Below are positions 9,395 through 19,260 of a DNA stretch of 64,000 bases, piece by piece. The position numbers and the translations under genes are program-made. The stretch comes from Entomomonas sp945283395 (GTDB taxonomy: Bacteria > Pseudomonadota > Gammaproteobacteria > Pseudomonadales > Pseudomonadaceae), in NCBI GenBank assembly GCA_946480835.1, contig CAMLLC010000007.1, positions 26,775 to 90,774 of the forward strand. The letters run 5' to 3'. The stretch's first letter is position 1. Each line of letters begins with the position of its first letter. The notes under the pieces were generated by a model. That model was not told where the DNA came from and searched no databases. It saw only the letters and a list, made by a program, of their open reading frames with translations.

Positions 9395-10345
9395 ATGCGA
9401 CTTATATTAGAAACAACTGAACATAATAAAAGAATTGAAATTTCTTGGCCATTAGCTATGCTGGCATTGCTAATGATAATGAGCTGTTTAGTGACTGTAG
9501 GATGTTTGGTTACCAAGCGAGTCATAGGTAAGCCTGTTATTTCTAGGCATTTGGTAGAGACCTCTGTGCAACAGCCTTTACAACAAATAGCTATGATAAA
9601 GCAACAAGCTCAAACAAGATTGGATGCCTATGGTGCTTATTTAGCAAACATACAAGCACGGATGGTGAAATTGGATGCTATGGGGCAACGTTTAGCTCAT
9701 TTAACGGGTATTAATGATGAATTTGATTTACCACCAGCGAAGGAGTTAGATAATGCAGATGAAAAAGGGGTAAGTAATAAGGAAAATTTTGCCCCACCTA
9801 GCTTTATGCAAGCATTGGATAAATTGTCAAATAAATTAGCTACTAGAGAAAAGCAATTAGAATTGATAGAGTATTCAATAGCTAAGCAGGCTATTCGTAA
9901 AGATAGCTATATAGCCGGATTACCTGTTGCTAATGCCAATATATCTTCACAATTTGGACTACGAATAGATCCCATTACTGGACGTGCTAAAGGGCATAAA
10001 GGAATTGATTTTTCAGCCCCAAGAGGAACTAGTATTAAAGCAGTAGCTGCTGGAATAGTAACTTTTTCTGGGGTTAAGAATGGTTATGGAAGTGTAGTGG
10101 AGATTAGCCATATAGATGGTTATAAAACTATTTATGCACATAATCAGGAAAATATGGTTAAGGCTGGAGATATGGTTAAGGTTCAGCAAATCATTGCTAA
10201 AGTAGGAAGCTCAGGGCGTGCTACTGGGTCTCATCTTCATTTTGAGGTGCAAAAAAATAATCATGTAGTCAATCCTTTTAGCTATATCAGTAGAACGCAT
10301 AAACAGCAAAATTTACCTCTTATCCAAACAGTAACTATGAGGTAA
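9395..10345 (+). CDS. Membrane-anchored M23 (LytM-type) metallopeptidase
   Basis: A 316-residue envelope protein. A single hydrophobic anchor spans about residues 17-44, a coiled-coil-like linker follows, and the C-terminal third is an M23 peptidase domain. The zinc motifs are present: HxxxD as GHKGIDF and the second site as GSHLHFEV, so the enzyme is predicted to be active on peptidoglycan cross-links. In Pseudomonas the equivalent gene lies in the same place between the DUF721 gene and secA; here secA is missing from the right side and rsmI follows, so synteny breaks at this point. Confidence 0.9.
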   Translation: MRLILETTEHNKRIEISWPLAMLALLMIMSCLVTVGCLVTKRVIGKPVISRHLVETSVQQPLQQIAMIKQQAQTRLDAYGAYLANIQARMVKLDAMGQRLAHLTGINDEFDLPPAKELDNADEKGVSNKENFAPPSFMQALDKLSNKLATREKQLELIEYSIAKQAIRKDSYIAGLPVANANISSQFGLRIDPITGRAKGHKGIDFSAPRGTSIKAVAAGIVTFSGVKNGYGSVVEISHIDGYKTIYAHNQENMVKAGDMVKVQQIIAKVGSSGRATGSHLHFEVQKNNHVVNPFSYISRTHKQQNLPLIQTVTMR

Positions 10346-10374
10346 AATTAAGTTTTTAGTTAGGAGTTAGTTGA

Positions 10375-11238
10375 TTGATAACTAATTCAGATAATTCAGG
10401 AATACTCTATGTGGTAGCCACCCCAATAGGGAACTTGGAGGATATTAGCCAACGGGCGTTAAGTATATTAACTAAAGTGGCTTTGGTGGCTGCTGAAGAT
10501 ACTCGTCATACAGCTAATTTATTAGCACATTTTGCTATCAATACTCCGCTAAAAGCATGCCACGACCATAATGAAAAAGAGCAACAACATTATTTTATCC
10601 AGTTACTTAAGTCTGGGAAAGATATTGCATTAGTTTCTGATGCTGGAACACCGCTTATTTCTGATCCTGGTTTTAATTTAGTTAGAGCAGCACGATTACA
10701 ATCTATTAAGGTGGTTCCTGTGCCGGGAGCTTGTGCTGCAATAACTGCTCTTTGCGCTGCTGGGCTTGCTTCAGATAAATTTGTATTTGAAGGCTTTTTG
10801 CCTGCAAAATCTTTTGCTCGTAGAGCTGCTTTAGAAAAGCTTAAAGAAGAACCTAGAACCATTATTTTCTATGAGGCACCTCATAGATTATTAGATAGTT
10901 TACAAGACTTAATGCTCGTGTTCCAACCAGAAAGACAAGTGGTATTAGCCAGAGAGTTAACAAAAAACTTTGAAACTATTAAAGGATTACCTTTAGCCCA
11001 ATTAACTGAATGGGTGGCAAAAGATATTAATCAGCAAAGAGGCGAATGTGTGTTAATCGTTGAGGGTTGGCAAGCTCCCATAACAGACGAGTTAGATCAA
11101 GAGACCTTGCGCATTTTAAAAATATTACTAGCTGAATTACCGCTCAAGCAAGCTACTGCGTTAGCTGCTGAAATTACTGGACAACGTAAAAATAAACTTT
11201 ACCAAGACGCATTAAAATTAGCTAAAAGCAAGCTATAA
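10375..11238 (+). CDS. rsmI: RsmI, 16S rRNA (cytidine-1402-2'-O)-methyltransferase
   Basis: RsmI 2'-O-methylates C1402 of 16S rRNA with S-adenosylmethionine. The tetrapyrrole-methylase-like fold is recognised by LYVVATPIGNLEDIS at the N-terminus, AAEDTRHT, the SDAGTPLISDPG loop and the VPGACAAITAL segment. A TTG start at 10375 is chosen: it has TAGGAG eight bases upstream and the nearest downstream ATG would remove the conserved N-terminal strand. The length (287 residues) is normal. Confidence 0.95.
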   Translation: MITNSDNSGILYVVATPIGNLEDISQRALSILTKVALVAAEDTRHTANLLAHFAINTPLKACHDHNEKEQQHYFIQLLKSGKDIALVSDAGTPLISDPGFNLVRAARLQSIKVVPVPGACAAITALCAAGLASDKFVFEGFLPAKSFARRAALEKLKEEPRTIIFYEAPHRLLDSLQDLMLVFQPERQVVLARELTKNFETIKGLPLAQLTEWVAKDINQQRGECVLIVEGWQAPITDELDQETLRILKILLAELPLKQATALAAEITGQRKNKLYQDALKLAKSKL

Positions 11239-11494
11239 ATAGCATCAATCCGAGATATCTGCTGGTTTTCATTAGTTTTCCTCATATCTATTAGATTGAT
11301 GAATAAGCACATTAACTGAATGAATATTGCCAAGCCTATTACTAATATTTATTTAACTTATAAACATTGAATAAGAATCCTAGACTAATAGTTAACTAAA
11401 CAATTAAGAATTATTAGCTATTTTGCCTATGCTTAATAGCTTATTTAATGGTATCCTTAAATAACTTTCTATTTTATCTAAAGATCAATTGACT

Positions 11495-11992
11495 ATGATT
11501 AATTTACATACAAATTATGGGGTGATAACTCTTAAACTTGATACCGAAAAAGCACCTGAAACAGTAGCTAACTTTGAAAAATATGTCAAAGATGGTCATT
11601 ATGATGGGACTATTTTCCACCGAGTAATAGATAACTTCATGATTCAAGGGGGTGGCTTTGAAGCTGGCATGAAGCAAAAACAAACCAATCCCCCCATCAA
11701 GAATGAAGCTAATAATGGTTTATCCAATAAACGAGGCACTATTGCTATGGCTCGTACTATGGACCCTCATTCAGCCTCTGCCCAGTTTTTTATCAATGTT
11801 AAAGACAATAACTTTTTAGATCACACTTCGCCAACTCCTCAAGGTTGGGGATATGCTGTATTTGGTGAGGTAGTTAATGGAATGGATGTAGTAGATAGAA
11901 TTCGTGCGGTGCAAACTACCTCTAAAGCAGGTCATCAGGATGTTCCTGTTGAAGATGTTGTTATTGAGAAAGCGGAAGTAGTGGCTGATTAA
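11495..11992 (+). CDS. ppiB: Cytoplasmic peptidyl-prolyl cis-trans isomerase B (cyclophilin)
   Basis: A single-domain cyclophilin of 165 residues without a signal peptide. The catalytic segment FHRVIDNFMIQGGGF contains the conserved Arg, and SAQFFINVKDNNFLD and GWGYAVFGEVVNGMDVVD are the standard family blocks. I prefer the ATG at 11495 (MINLHTNYG); a TTG two codons earlier is possible. The gene precedes lpxH by 11 bases, the same pairing as in Pseudomonas. Confidence 0.96.
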   Translation: MINLHTNYGVITLKLDTEKAPETVANFEKYVKDGHYDGTIFHRVIDNFMIQGGGFEAGMKQKQTNPPIKNEANNGLSNKRGTIAMARTMDPHSASAQFFINVKDNNFLDHTSPTPQGWGYAVFGEVVNGMDVVDRIRAVQTTSKAGHQDVPVEDVVIEKAEVVAD

Positions 11993-12003
11993 GTAACTAT
12001 GCA

Positions 12004-12726
12004 ATGAGCATTTTACTGATTGCAGATTTACACCTTAATGAAGAACGCCCAGATATCACTGAGGCGTTCTTGTCTTTTCTAAAAGATAAAGCTCACACCT
12101 GTGAAGCCTTGTATATTTTAGGTGATTTTTTTCATCTATGGGTAGGTGATGATGCAATGGGTGATTTTGAAAAAAATATTGCTAAACACCTAAAAAAACT
12201 TGCTGAACAAGGTACTAAAATCTATCTTATGCATGGTAATAGAGATTTCAGTATAGGTAAAACCTTTTGTCAATTAGCAGGTTGTAAGTTATTAAAAGAC
12301 CCATTTTTAACTCAATTTTATCGTTACCCTGTATTGCTCTCTCATGGTGATATTCTCTGTACAAAAGATATTGATTATCAAAAAAAACGTCGCTTTTATC
12401 GAAATCCATTGGTGTTATTTTTTTTAAAATTATTACCTTTGCGTAGGAGGTTAGCTTTAGCTGCCAAGTTAAGAGCTCAAAGTAAATCTAAGAAAGGCAC
12501 TAAGCCCGAAGAAATTACTGACGTGACACCAGAAGCTGTAGTAGCTTTATTAGAAAAATATAAGGTCCAATTGTTAATTCATGGTCATACTCATAGACCC
12601 GCTATACACGAATTAACTGTTAATGGCCAGACAGTTAAAAGGTTTGTTTTAGGTGATTGGGAACCTAATGGCATGATTTTGAAAGTAACGCCTACAGGTT
12701 TTCAATTGGAACCGGCCATTGGCTAG
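12004..12726 (+). CDS. lpxH: LpxH, UDP-2,3-diacylglucosamine pyrophosphatase
   Basis: LpxH hydrolyses UDP-2,3-diacylglucosamine to lipid X in lipid A synthesis. It is a calcineurin-like metallophosphoesterase of 240 residues with all metal-binding motifs: DLHL near the N-terminus, GDFFHLWVGDD, GNRD, SHGD and the terminal HGHTHRP. It probably shares a transcript with ppiB. Together with lpxC and lpxK in this window it supplies three of the lipid A steps. Confidence 0.97.
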   Translation: MSILLIADLHLNEERPDITEAFLSFLKDKAHTCEALYILGDFFHLWVGDDAMGDFEKNIAKHLKKLAEQGTKIYLMHGNRDFSIGKTFCQLAGCKLLKDPFLTQFYRYPVLLSHGDILCTKDIDYQKKRRFYRNPLVLFFLKLLPLRRRLALAAKLRAQSKSKKGTKPEEITDVTPEAVVALLEKYKVQLLIHGHTHRPAIHELTVNGQTVKRFVLGDWEPNGMILKVTPTGFQLEPAIG

Positions 12727-12834
12727 TTGAATTCTTGCTTTCAAACTATGTTAGCCAGATAATAGTTGTTGTTTTTTAGATTTCTATTAATAGTATAACT
12801 TTTTCGATACTACTTATAATGTTTTGGGAGTGAG

Positions 12835-13950
12835 ATGACAGATCAACTTTCGTTTTTAGAAAATCCTCCAGCTAGAGTTGCAAAGCAATTACTTTATATT
12901 GTCTATGGTGATAACATTAATTACCAGATAGAAACCAAATTAAGTATTTTAAGTATAATGCGCCATACTCCCGCAGCCAATTTTGCAATTCGTATTATGA
13001 CAGACCAAGTAGCTGCTTATGAGGGCTGGCCCGTAGATGTTTTGGCTTTTACACCCAGTTTATTGGAGGAGTGGTTAGGACCTACCCTTCATCACTATCG
13101 ACGTAAAACAATGGGAATATTAACTGCTTTAGATTATGCAGAGCAGACAGTCTTTATAGATACTGATACCTTATTCAAACAAAATGCTAATGAGTTATTT
13201 GATTTATTCAATAAAGGTGAAGTGTTAGTTGATACGATAGATGGTTCATGGGCTGATTGTAAAGATGACGAAGTGATAGCTAAAATAAGTAGTTATTTGG
13301 AGAAAACTCACCCTGAATTTGATGAATCATTAAAAATAATTAACTCGGGAGTATTAGGTTTTTTTACAGCTGATAAACCTTTATTAGAAACAGCTATTAG
13401 TTTTATAGATGAAATGTCTGCTAATGCTGATCCAGATTGTCGCTTATTAGAGCAGTTTTCTTTTGCATTATGTCTAGATAAACAGCGCAGAATAGTAGAG
13501 CATCATCATATTTATCATTACTGGAGTAAAAAAGAATTTTTCCATCAAATGGGTAAACATTTTTTTAATCAATATGGTTTTAGTTATCAAGCTGACTTTC
13601 CCTCCAAAAGTAGCGAGATCCCTACCGTTGTTATCAGACCTAGTTTTTTAAGGCGTTTACTAGGAAGGCTTAAAATTAAGCCTTTTCCAAAGAAATTAAG
13701 AAGTGGTTTATTAAAACTCTATTATGCATTACATCTTGATCCTGATGGGCATAAGGGTTATGAAGGGGATCAAATAGTCGCCTATTGGTTACAAGCTATG
13801 CGTAAAGATTTTAGTAAGTATGATGAAGCCGCTTTTAAGGACTTTCAATCAGGTAACTGGCCTATTGCCTATCAGCAGGTAGCGAGTCAACAGCAACGAC
13901 AAGCATTATTGGCTTATGTTACGGCAAGAGGGGTTAATTCTTCATCTTAG
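12835..13950 (+). CDS. GT-A-fold glycosyltransferase-like protein
   Basis: A soluble 371-residue protein with the pattern of a nucleotide-diphospho-sugar transferase of the GT-A fold. The first strand with YIVYGDNINYQ resembles the donor-binding start, and a DxD-type motif (IDTDT, residues 108-112) would bind the metal and sugar nucleotide; an INSGVLGF segment after about residue 160 matches the acceptor-side region of such enzymes. There is no signal peptide or transmembrane helix. GGGAG precedes the ATG. It lies directly after lpxH, so a role in lipopolysaccharide or surface-glycan modification is possible, but the donor and acceptor are unknown. Confidence 0.65.
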   Translation: MTDQLSFLENPPARVAKQLLYIVYGDNINYQIETKLSILSIMRHTPAANFAIRIMTDQVAAYEGWPVDVLAFTPSLLEEWLGPTLHHYRRKTMGILTALDYAEQTVFIDTDTLFKQNANELFDLFNKGEVLVDTIDGSWADCKDDEVIAKISSYLEKTHPEFDESLKIINSGVLGFFTADKPLLETAISFIDEMSANADPDCRLLEQFSFALCLDKQRRIVEHHHIYHYWSKKEFFHQMGKHFFNQYGFSYQADFPSKSSEIPTVVIRPSFLRRLLGRLKIKPFPKKLRSGLLKLYYALHLDPDGHKGYEGDQIVAYWLQAMRKDFSKYDEAAFKDFQSGNWPIAYQQVASQQQRQALLAYVTARGVNSSS

Positions 13951-13957
13951 TAACAAC

Positions 13958-14395
13958 TTATTTTATGATCACGGCATCTTTATCTTCTTGTTGCACTATA
14001 AAGCCAGGCGGAGTAGGTTCCATGCTGATGCTTAGATCAGGTCTGATATAAAAGTCTAAGCCTCCAAGAAAAGCTGTAGTGGCCATGGAGCTAATAATTT
14101 GATTTTGGGATTTAGCTTGCAAATAAATGGCAGCGTTGCGCCCTTTAATAAAAGGTAATTTAACTTCAAGGTCAGTATTAGCAGGAATTGTTCCTACTGA
14201 GAAGTCCTCTCCCTTTACTTTTATATTGAACAATAATGGTTCAGCAGAGCCATTGTGGATCATAAGAGTGGGAGACTCATGCCAAAATACAAAAATGGCT
14301 GAAAAGATTAATACAATGAAAATACTTAAGATACGTCTTTTACTGGCGAATCTTGCACCTTTACTAGGTTTGGTTACAGCTATTTCTATTGTCAC
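13958..14395 (-). CDS. Small membrane-anchored protein of unknown function, ligA operon
   Basis: A 145-residue protein with a basic N-terminus, one transmembrane helix at about residues 21-38 and an extracytoplasmic beta-rich domain (SPTLMIHNGSAEPLLFNI). I recognise no enzyme motif. It begins with a GTG that overlaps the ligA stop codon (GTGA), so it is translationally coupled to ligA. Pseudomonas also has a small hypothetical gene at this position. No function can be assigned. Confidence 0.75.
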   Translation of the reverse strand: MTIEIAVTKPSKGARFASKRRILSIFIVLIFSAIFVFWHESPTLMIHNGSAEPLLFNIKVKGEDFSVGTIPANTDLEVKLPFIKGRNAAIYLQAKSQNQIISSMATTAFLGGLDFYIRPDLSISMEPTPPGFIVQQEDKDAVIIK

Positions 14396-16743
14396 AGATT
14401 AATACCCTGTTTTTTAAGAAAGTTGATAAGTTGCTCCTCAGACCATATAGCTATGCCTAACTCATTGGCTTTGGTCAATTTAGAGCCTGCTTCAGCACCT
14501 ACTACTACAACACTAGTCTTACTTGAAACGCTTCCAGCTGCTTTTGCTCCTAGTTGTTCTAAGTAATGTTTAGCTACTTCACGAGTCATACTTTGCAGGG
14601 AACCAGTTAATACCCAGCTTTGTCCTATTAATGGGGGGGCTGCCGTATTTGCTTGTTTATGCTCACTTTGCCAATGCATCCCCAAGTCTTTAAGTTGCTG
14701 TTCTATCGCCAAAGCATTGCGAACATGTTGTGTATTAGCAAAATAATCTAATAAACTATCAATTGATCTTGCTGATAATCGTTCAACACTTGCTAAGTCA
14801 ATTTTATCAGCCTTGATAATAGCTTCAAGACTATTGAAACGTTTTGTTAAACGTTCAATAGTAGTAGTAGCTATATAGGGAATATTTAAACTTTTTAGCA
14901 AGTCGGCAAGGTTAATACTAGCAGTTAAGTTGTCTGCAATAGTAGGCTGCTGCTTAATACTGATATAGCTAAGTAGTTTAGCTAATGTCTGCTGATTATG
15001 TTGCTCCGCAAAAAAATTAGTAATTTCATGAGCTACTTCTAATCCTATATTAGGTAAGAAGGTTAATATTTCTGGACAAACTTTAGCAATATTAGTTAAA
15101 TTACCAAAACTACGAGCTAGTAATTTAGCAGTACTTTCACCAACATTAGGAATACCTAATGCATAGATAAATCTAGCTAAGTCAGGGTGGGTACTGCTTG
15201 CTATAGCAGTTAATAGATTGTGAGTAGAGACTTCCGCAAAACCTTCTAATTTAATGATTTGCTCAAAAGTAAGTTGATAAAGGTCGGCCGGAGAGTAGAT
15301 AAGTCCATTATCAACTAATTGTTCAATTATTTTATCACCTAATCCTTCTATATCCATTGCTTTACGGGATACAAAATGAATGATAGCTTGTTTAACTTGG
15401 GCTGGACATGATAATCGTCCAGTACAACGATAAATAGCCCCTTCAGAAATATACTGCTGTCCTTTACTGTGGCGAATAAGTTGTGTACGCTCAACAATAG
15501 CACCACAAACAGGACAGTGGCCTGGGATCTGTACAGCTCTGGCTTCATCAGGTCGGCGTGCCAATACAACAGAAGTAATTTGTGGAATAACATCGCCTGC
15601 TCTTCTTATGACAACAGAATCTCCAATCATCAAACCCAAGCGAGTTACTTCATCCATATTATGGAGAGTAGCGTTAGCAACCATAACGCCACCGACTTTA
15701 ACAGGTTTCAAACGAGCAACTGGAGTTACCGCACCTGTCCTTCCCACTTGAAACTCTACAGCTACTAGCTGGGTGATTTCTTCTTGGGCTGGAAACTTGT
15801 AGGCAATCGCCCAGCGGGGCTCACGTGAGCGAAAACCAAGCCGTTGTTGGGCATTGAGCTCGTTAACTTTGAAGACTACACCATCTATATCATAATCTAA
15901 ACTATCCCGTCTTTGCCCTATATGTTTAAAGTATTGATAACATTCGGCATACCCATGAGCTAACTTTAACTCAGGGCTAATAGGAATGCCCCACTCTTTT
16001 AAGCATTGCATAACTTCTTGTTGCGTTTGGGCTGGCCAATTATCTTCAAAAACAAAGCCATAACAACAAAAGGTTAAAGGGCGTTTGGCGGTTATTTTTG
16101 AATCTAGTTGCCGTAATGAACCTGCCGCTGCATTGCGAGGATTAGCAAAAGGTTTGTTATTAGTGGATAACATAGATTCATTGAGTTTAGCAAAACCTGC
16201 TTTAGGCATATATACCTCGCCTCTAACCTCTAAATGTTCAGGCCAGCCAGTTCCTTGCAATTTTAACGGAACATTGCGAATGGTACGAATATTAGCTGTA
16301 ATATCTTCCCCAGTTACGCCGTCACCTCTGGTTGCACCTTGCGAGAAAATACCCTGTTCATAAATAATACTAACAGCTAACCCATCTAATTTAGGTTCAC
16401 ATGTATAGGTGATGCTTTCTGTTGCTGCTAAACCCTCTCTCACTCGCCTGTCAAAGTTTATTAAATCTTCTTCTAAGAAGGCATTACCTAAACTTAGCAT
16501 AGGAATGCGATGAGTAACTGTATTAAATTCAGGGAGTGCTTCTCCGCCTACTTTCTGAGTGAGCGAATCATTTGTTTTGAATTCGGGAAATTGTTCTTCT
16601 AATGCTAGTAATTCTTTGAATAATCTATCATACTCAACATCTGGAATAGAGGGATCATCTAATACATAATATTGATAGCTATGCTCATTAAGTGTGTTGC
16701 GAAGTTGTTCAATGCGTGCTTTAGCTTGCTCTGTTTTCAACAT
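14392..16743 (-). CDS. ligA: NAD-dependent DNA ligase LigA
   Basis: LigA seals nicks using NAD+ during replication and repair. The 783-residue length is normal. In order: the Ia domain (YYVLDDPSIPDVEYDRL), the adenylation domain with catalytic Lys118 in CEPKLDG, the OB fold, a four-cysteine zinc finger (CPVCGA ... CTGRLSCPAQ), the helix-hairpin-helix region and a C-terminal BRCT domain (about residues 705-783, SWVLTGSLQSMTREVA). It lies 53 bases downstream of zipA on the same strand and is coupled to the small membrane protein after it. Confidence 0.98.
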   Translation of the reverse strand: MLKTEQAKARIEQLRNTLNEHSYQYYVLDDPSIPDVEYDRLFKELLALEEQFPEFKTNDSLTQKVGGEALPEFNTVTHRIPMLSLGNAFLEEDLINFDRRVREGLAATESITYTCEPKLDGLAVSIIYEQGIFSQGATRGDGVTGEDITANIRTIRNVPLKLQGTGWPEHLEVRGEVYMPKAGFAKLNESMLSTNNKPFANPRNAAAGSLRQLDSKITAKRPLTFCCYGFVFEDNWPAQTQQEVMQCLKEWGIPISPELKLAHGYAECYQYFKHIGQRRDSLDYDIDGVVFKVNELNAQQRLGFRSREPRWAIAYKFPAQEEITQLVAVEFQVGRTGAVTPVARLKPVKVGGVMVANATLHNMDEVTRLGLMIGDSVVIRRAGDVIPQITSVVLARRPDEARAVQIPGHCPVCGAIVERTQLIRHSKGQQYISEGAIYRCTGRLSCPAQVKQAIIHFVSRKAMDIEGLGDKIIEQLVDNGLIYSPADLYQLTFEQIIKLEGFAEVSTHNLLTAIASSTHPDLARFIYALGIPNVGESTAKLLARSFGNLTNIAKVCPEILTFLPNIGLEVAHEITNFFAEQHNQQTLAKLLSYISIKQQPTIADNLTASINLADLLKSLNIPYIATTTIERLTKRFNSLEAIIKADKIDLASVERLSARSIDSLLDYFANTQHVRNALAIEQQLKDLGMHWQSEHKQANTAAPPLIGQSWVLTGSLQSMTREVAKHYLEQLGAKAAGSVSSKTSVVVVGAEAGSKLTKANELGIAIWSEEQLINFLKKQGINL

Positions 16744-16796
16744 AGCCGAAATCCCGTAGTGATGAGAAAGGTGCTAAAAATAGTACCTGTGGGAGT

Positions 16797-17597
16797 TTAG
16801 TATTTGTGTTTGAGTTTACGACGTTCAAAATCAACGATGCGTTGTCGGTAATGCTCAATGGTTTGGGGAGTCATAACACTATGCTGGTCATCTTGCAGCT
16901 CACCATTTAACTCATTAGTTAGTTTGCGTGCGGCAGCTAACATTACGTCAAAAGCTCTTTTAGGGTGTTTAGGTCCAGGCAACCCTAAAAAAAAACTCAC
17001 AGCTCGAGTAGAGAAGTGGTCTATATCATCTAAATCAAAAGTACCTGGTTTTACACCATTTGCCATTGAAAAATAACGTTCGCCATTACCTGTCATGCTT
17101 TCATGACGATGAAAAATATCCATTTCACCAAATCGCAAGCCACTTTCTAAAATATTTTGGAGTAGTGCTGGGCCTTTGAAACCTTCTGGGGAGAGTGCAA
17201 CTACGTTAAGAACTAATATTTCCTCAATAGGTTGTTGTTTGCTATCGGGCTGTTTAACAGATTTGGCTGTTGAAGTTTTAGCAGCTGGAGACGGCTCATC
17301 ATTCAAATTAAGACTAATTTGTGGTTCGCTTTTTGCTGTTTTACTGTTTGAATTTTTATTAGGTGAAAAGACAAGATCATCTTCTCCCTCTGTTATAGAG
17401 GAAAGAGTAGGGATTTTATCTGCTATAGTTTCATTAAATGTATCCGCTTCAGTGGTATTGTCATAAAAAGAGCTTAAATTTCTGTCAAGCCTTAATTTAC
17501 TACGGCTTCCACGAAGGCGACGCCAACCATCAAATAGAATGGCTGCTATCACTATGATACCAAAAATAATTAGCCATTCACGCAACCCGAGCTCCAT
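16797..17597 (-). CDS. zipA: ZipA, cell division protein
   Basis: ZipA tethers FtsZ filaments to the inner membrane in gammaproteobacteria. It has a short periplasmic N-terminus, a membrane helix at about residues 7-24, a charged and Pro/Gln/Ser-rich linker, and the globular C-terminal FtsZ-binding domain (from about residue 126, with VLNVVALSPEGFKG and the FGEMDIFHRHE segment). At 266 residues it is of normal size. The zipA-ligA arrangement is typical of Pseudomonas; the smc gene that normally lies upstream is not present here. Confidence 0.95.
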   Translation of the reverse strand: MELGLREWLIIFGIIVIAAILFDGWRRLRGSRSKLRLDRNLSSFYDNTTEADTFNETIADKIPTLSSITEGEDDLVFSPNKNSNSKTAKSEPQISLNLNDEPSPAAKTSTAKSVKQPDSKQQPIEEILVLNVVALSPEGFKGPALLQNILESGLRFGEMDIFHRHESMTGNGERYFSMANGVKPGTFDLDDIDHFSTRAVSFFLGLPGPKHPKRAFDVMLAAARKLTNELNGELQDDQHSVMTPQTIEHYRQRIVDFERRKLKHKY

Positions 17598-17712
17598 CAG
17601 ATCTCCCTTATTGGAATAAAAACCTAATTAATTATACGGATTATCTCATAAGTTGGGGAGTGTAAAATAATTAATTTTTGTTATTTTTAGAGCAACTATT
17701 GGATCATTAAAG

Positions 17713-18972
17713 TCAATTTTTCCAGTGGCTATTTTGCAAGGCTATATTGAGCTGTTGAATAGTATTATTTAACACATAGACTTTAATAAACCACAAAGTA
17801 TAACCTTCAGCGTAGTAAATGTTATTTTTTTGTTTTTCTCCTTCAAAATTTTTATAGAGAAAAAAACCATAACGTTCAAATAGCCGAAGCATTGTTATAC
17901 TATGATGATTTAATTCTATTTGTTGTAATAATTTTAGTTGTGTTAAAAAATTTTCATCTAAAGGCGTATCTTGTTTAGCAAAATCTATCATAGGCTGCCA
18001 GTCTCGATAAATGGCATTTAATGTTGCATTGAATTTATAAATTAACCTTGAAAAGTATCTTGAAAAGTCACAACTATTTTGCTGGCAACCAGCTATCTCA
18101 TTAGCACCTGTATAAAAGTTTTGATAGCCTAGTGCTATTTCAGTGATAAGTTGAATATTCCTTTCATTTTCTAAAGCCCATACAAGACTCCGTTGTTCTT
18201 TGGAGAGTGGAGCTAGTAGCGGTGTAAGTTCTGTTTGGTAAGAGGTTAAGTTAATGCCACTATGGGCTAATCTATCTACCACAAAATAAAGCTGCGAAAG
18301 AGCGTTTATAAAGGCATTAGTTTCTTCTAAGCTACGTTGCTCACTTCGTAACATATTACGGTAAAACTGTATATCCGCCAAAATGAATCGCATTCCTTGA
18401 TCAATCTTGCCTGCTTCGATATCCAAAATAGCCTTAGCTGTGAGTAGTTGTGAGATGTTACTCGTATAAAGTAAAGGCAATGAGGCATTGACATTACGAG
18501 GGAATAAATGAGCAAAGTTAGTATATTTTTGGAGCACCAAGTAATTATCAATAAACTTGTATTGCTCTTTGAGGTATTGCTGAATGATATTTTTTTGGGC
18601 TAATACATCATTTAAGCAATCTTGATTGGTCTGGTTTATATCACATGGTAGCTGATACAGAAATAAATCTTTATCGTATGTTTTAGGTAATTCAAAGTGT
18701 TGCATGAAGTCGAGAGGTTTTTGTTGAGCCTTCTTTGTGGCTTCAGCAAGCGATTGATAACCTTCACTAATAAATTTCGTGCTGTCTAATATATTGAACC
18801 CCAACATAGCAAAGAAAGCATTTTGTTCCTTAGATAGGGTGGTTAGAGGAATCAATTGAGCATTATTTTTAACTGAAGTTAATAAAGTTTCATCTTTTGT
18901 TTGCCCCCAAATAACTACTAAAAAGAGAGCTAAACTAATAAGATAAGATGAGTAGGATATTTTTTTCTTCAT
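17713..18972 (-). CDS. Exported or membrane-anchored protein of unknown function
   Basis: A 419-residue protein that I do not recognise. The N-terminus (Lys-rich, then a hydrophobic stretch at about residues 8-23) would act as a signal peptide or anchor; the remainder is predicted mainly alpha-helical and extracytoplasmic. Four cysteines in two pairs (CDINQTNQDC and CQQNSC) may form disulfides in the periplasm. The helix pattern with repeated Leu/Ala and the LLTAKAILDIEAGKIDQGM segment is reminiscent of TPR-like solenoids, but this is weak. It is monocistronic, with long gaps on both sides. Confidence 0.65.
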   Translation of the reverse strand: MKKKISYSSYLISLALFLVVIWGQTKDETLLTSVKNNAQLIPLTTLSKEQNAFFAMLGFNILDSTKFISEGYQSLAEATKKAQQKPLDFMQHFELPKTYDKDLFLYQLPCDINQTNQDCLNDVLAQKNIIQQYLKEQYKFIDNYLVLQKYTNFAHLFPRNVNASLPLLYTSNISQLLTAKAILDIEAGKIDQGMRFILADIQFYRNMLRSEQRSLEETNAFINALSQLYFVVDRLAHSGINLTSYQTELTPLLAPLSKEQRSLVWALENERNIQLITEIALGYQNFYTGANEIAGCQQNSCDFSRYFSRLIYKFNATLNAIYRDWQPMIDFAKQDTPLDENFLTQLKLLQQIELNHHSITMLRLFERYGFFLYKNFEGEKQKNNIYYAEGYTLWFIKVYVLNNTIQQLNIALQNSHWKN

Positions 18973-19260
18973 TGTTATTTAATAAATCTATTCATTAGCT
19001 GACTTAACCATAAGGTGAAAGTGTTAATAGTGTATTAAGATTTAGATAAAAAATAAAGACATCTATAACTTGGTTGCTATTACTATTTGGATTACCTAAG
19101 CTAACTTTTATAGCAATTTGACTAAAAATAAATATATTCCACTAGAAAAAAGCTAGCTTATAATAGGCTAGCCAGCTAGTTCAATCCAAGAAATGTAGCT
19201 AATAATGATAAGTTAAGTTTATTAGCATAAGGACTTGTGTAATTATGGATTCTAAAAATA

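Noticed and set aside
11244..11300. Nested inverted repeats ATCAATC/GATTGAT and AGATAT/ATATCT after rsmI
   Set aside because: The loop of about 25 bases and missing T-run make a terminator or riboswitch unlikely; chance in AT-rich DNA is possible.
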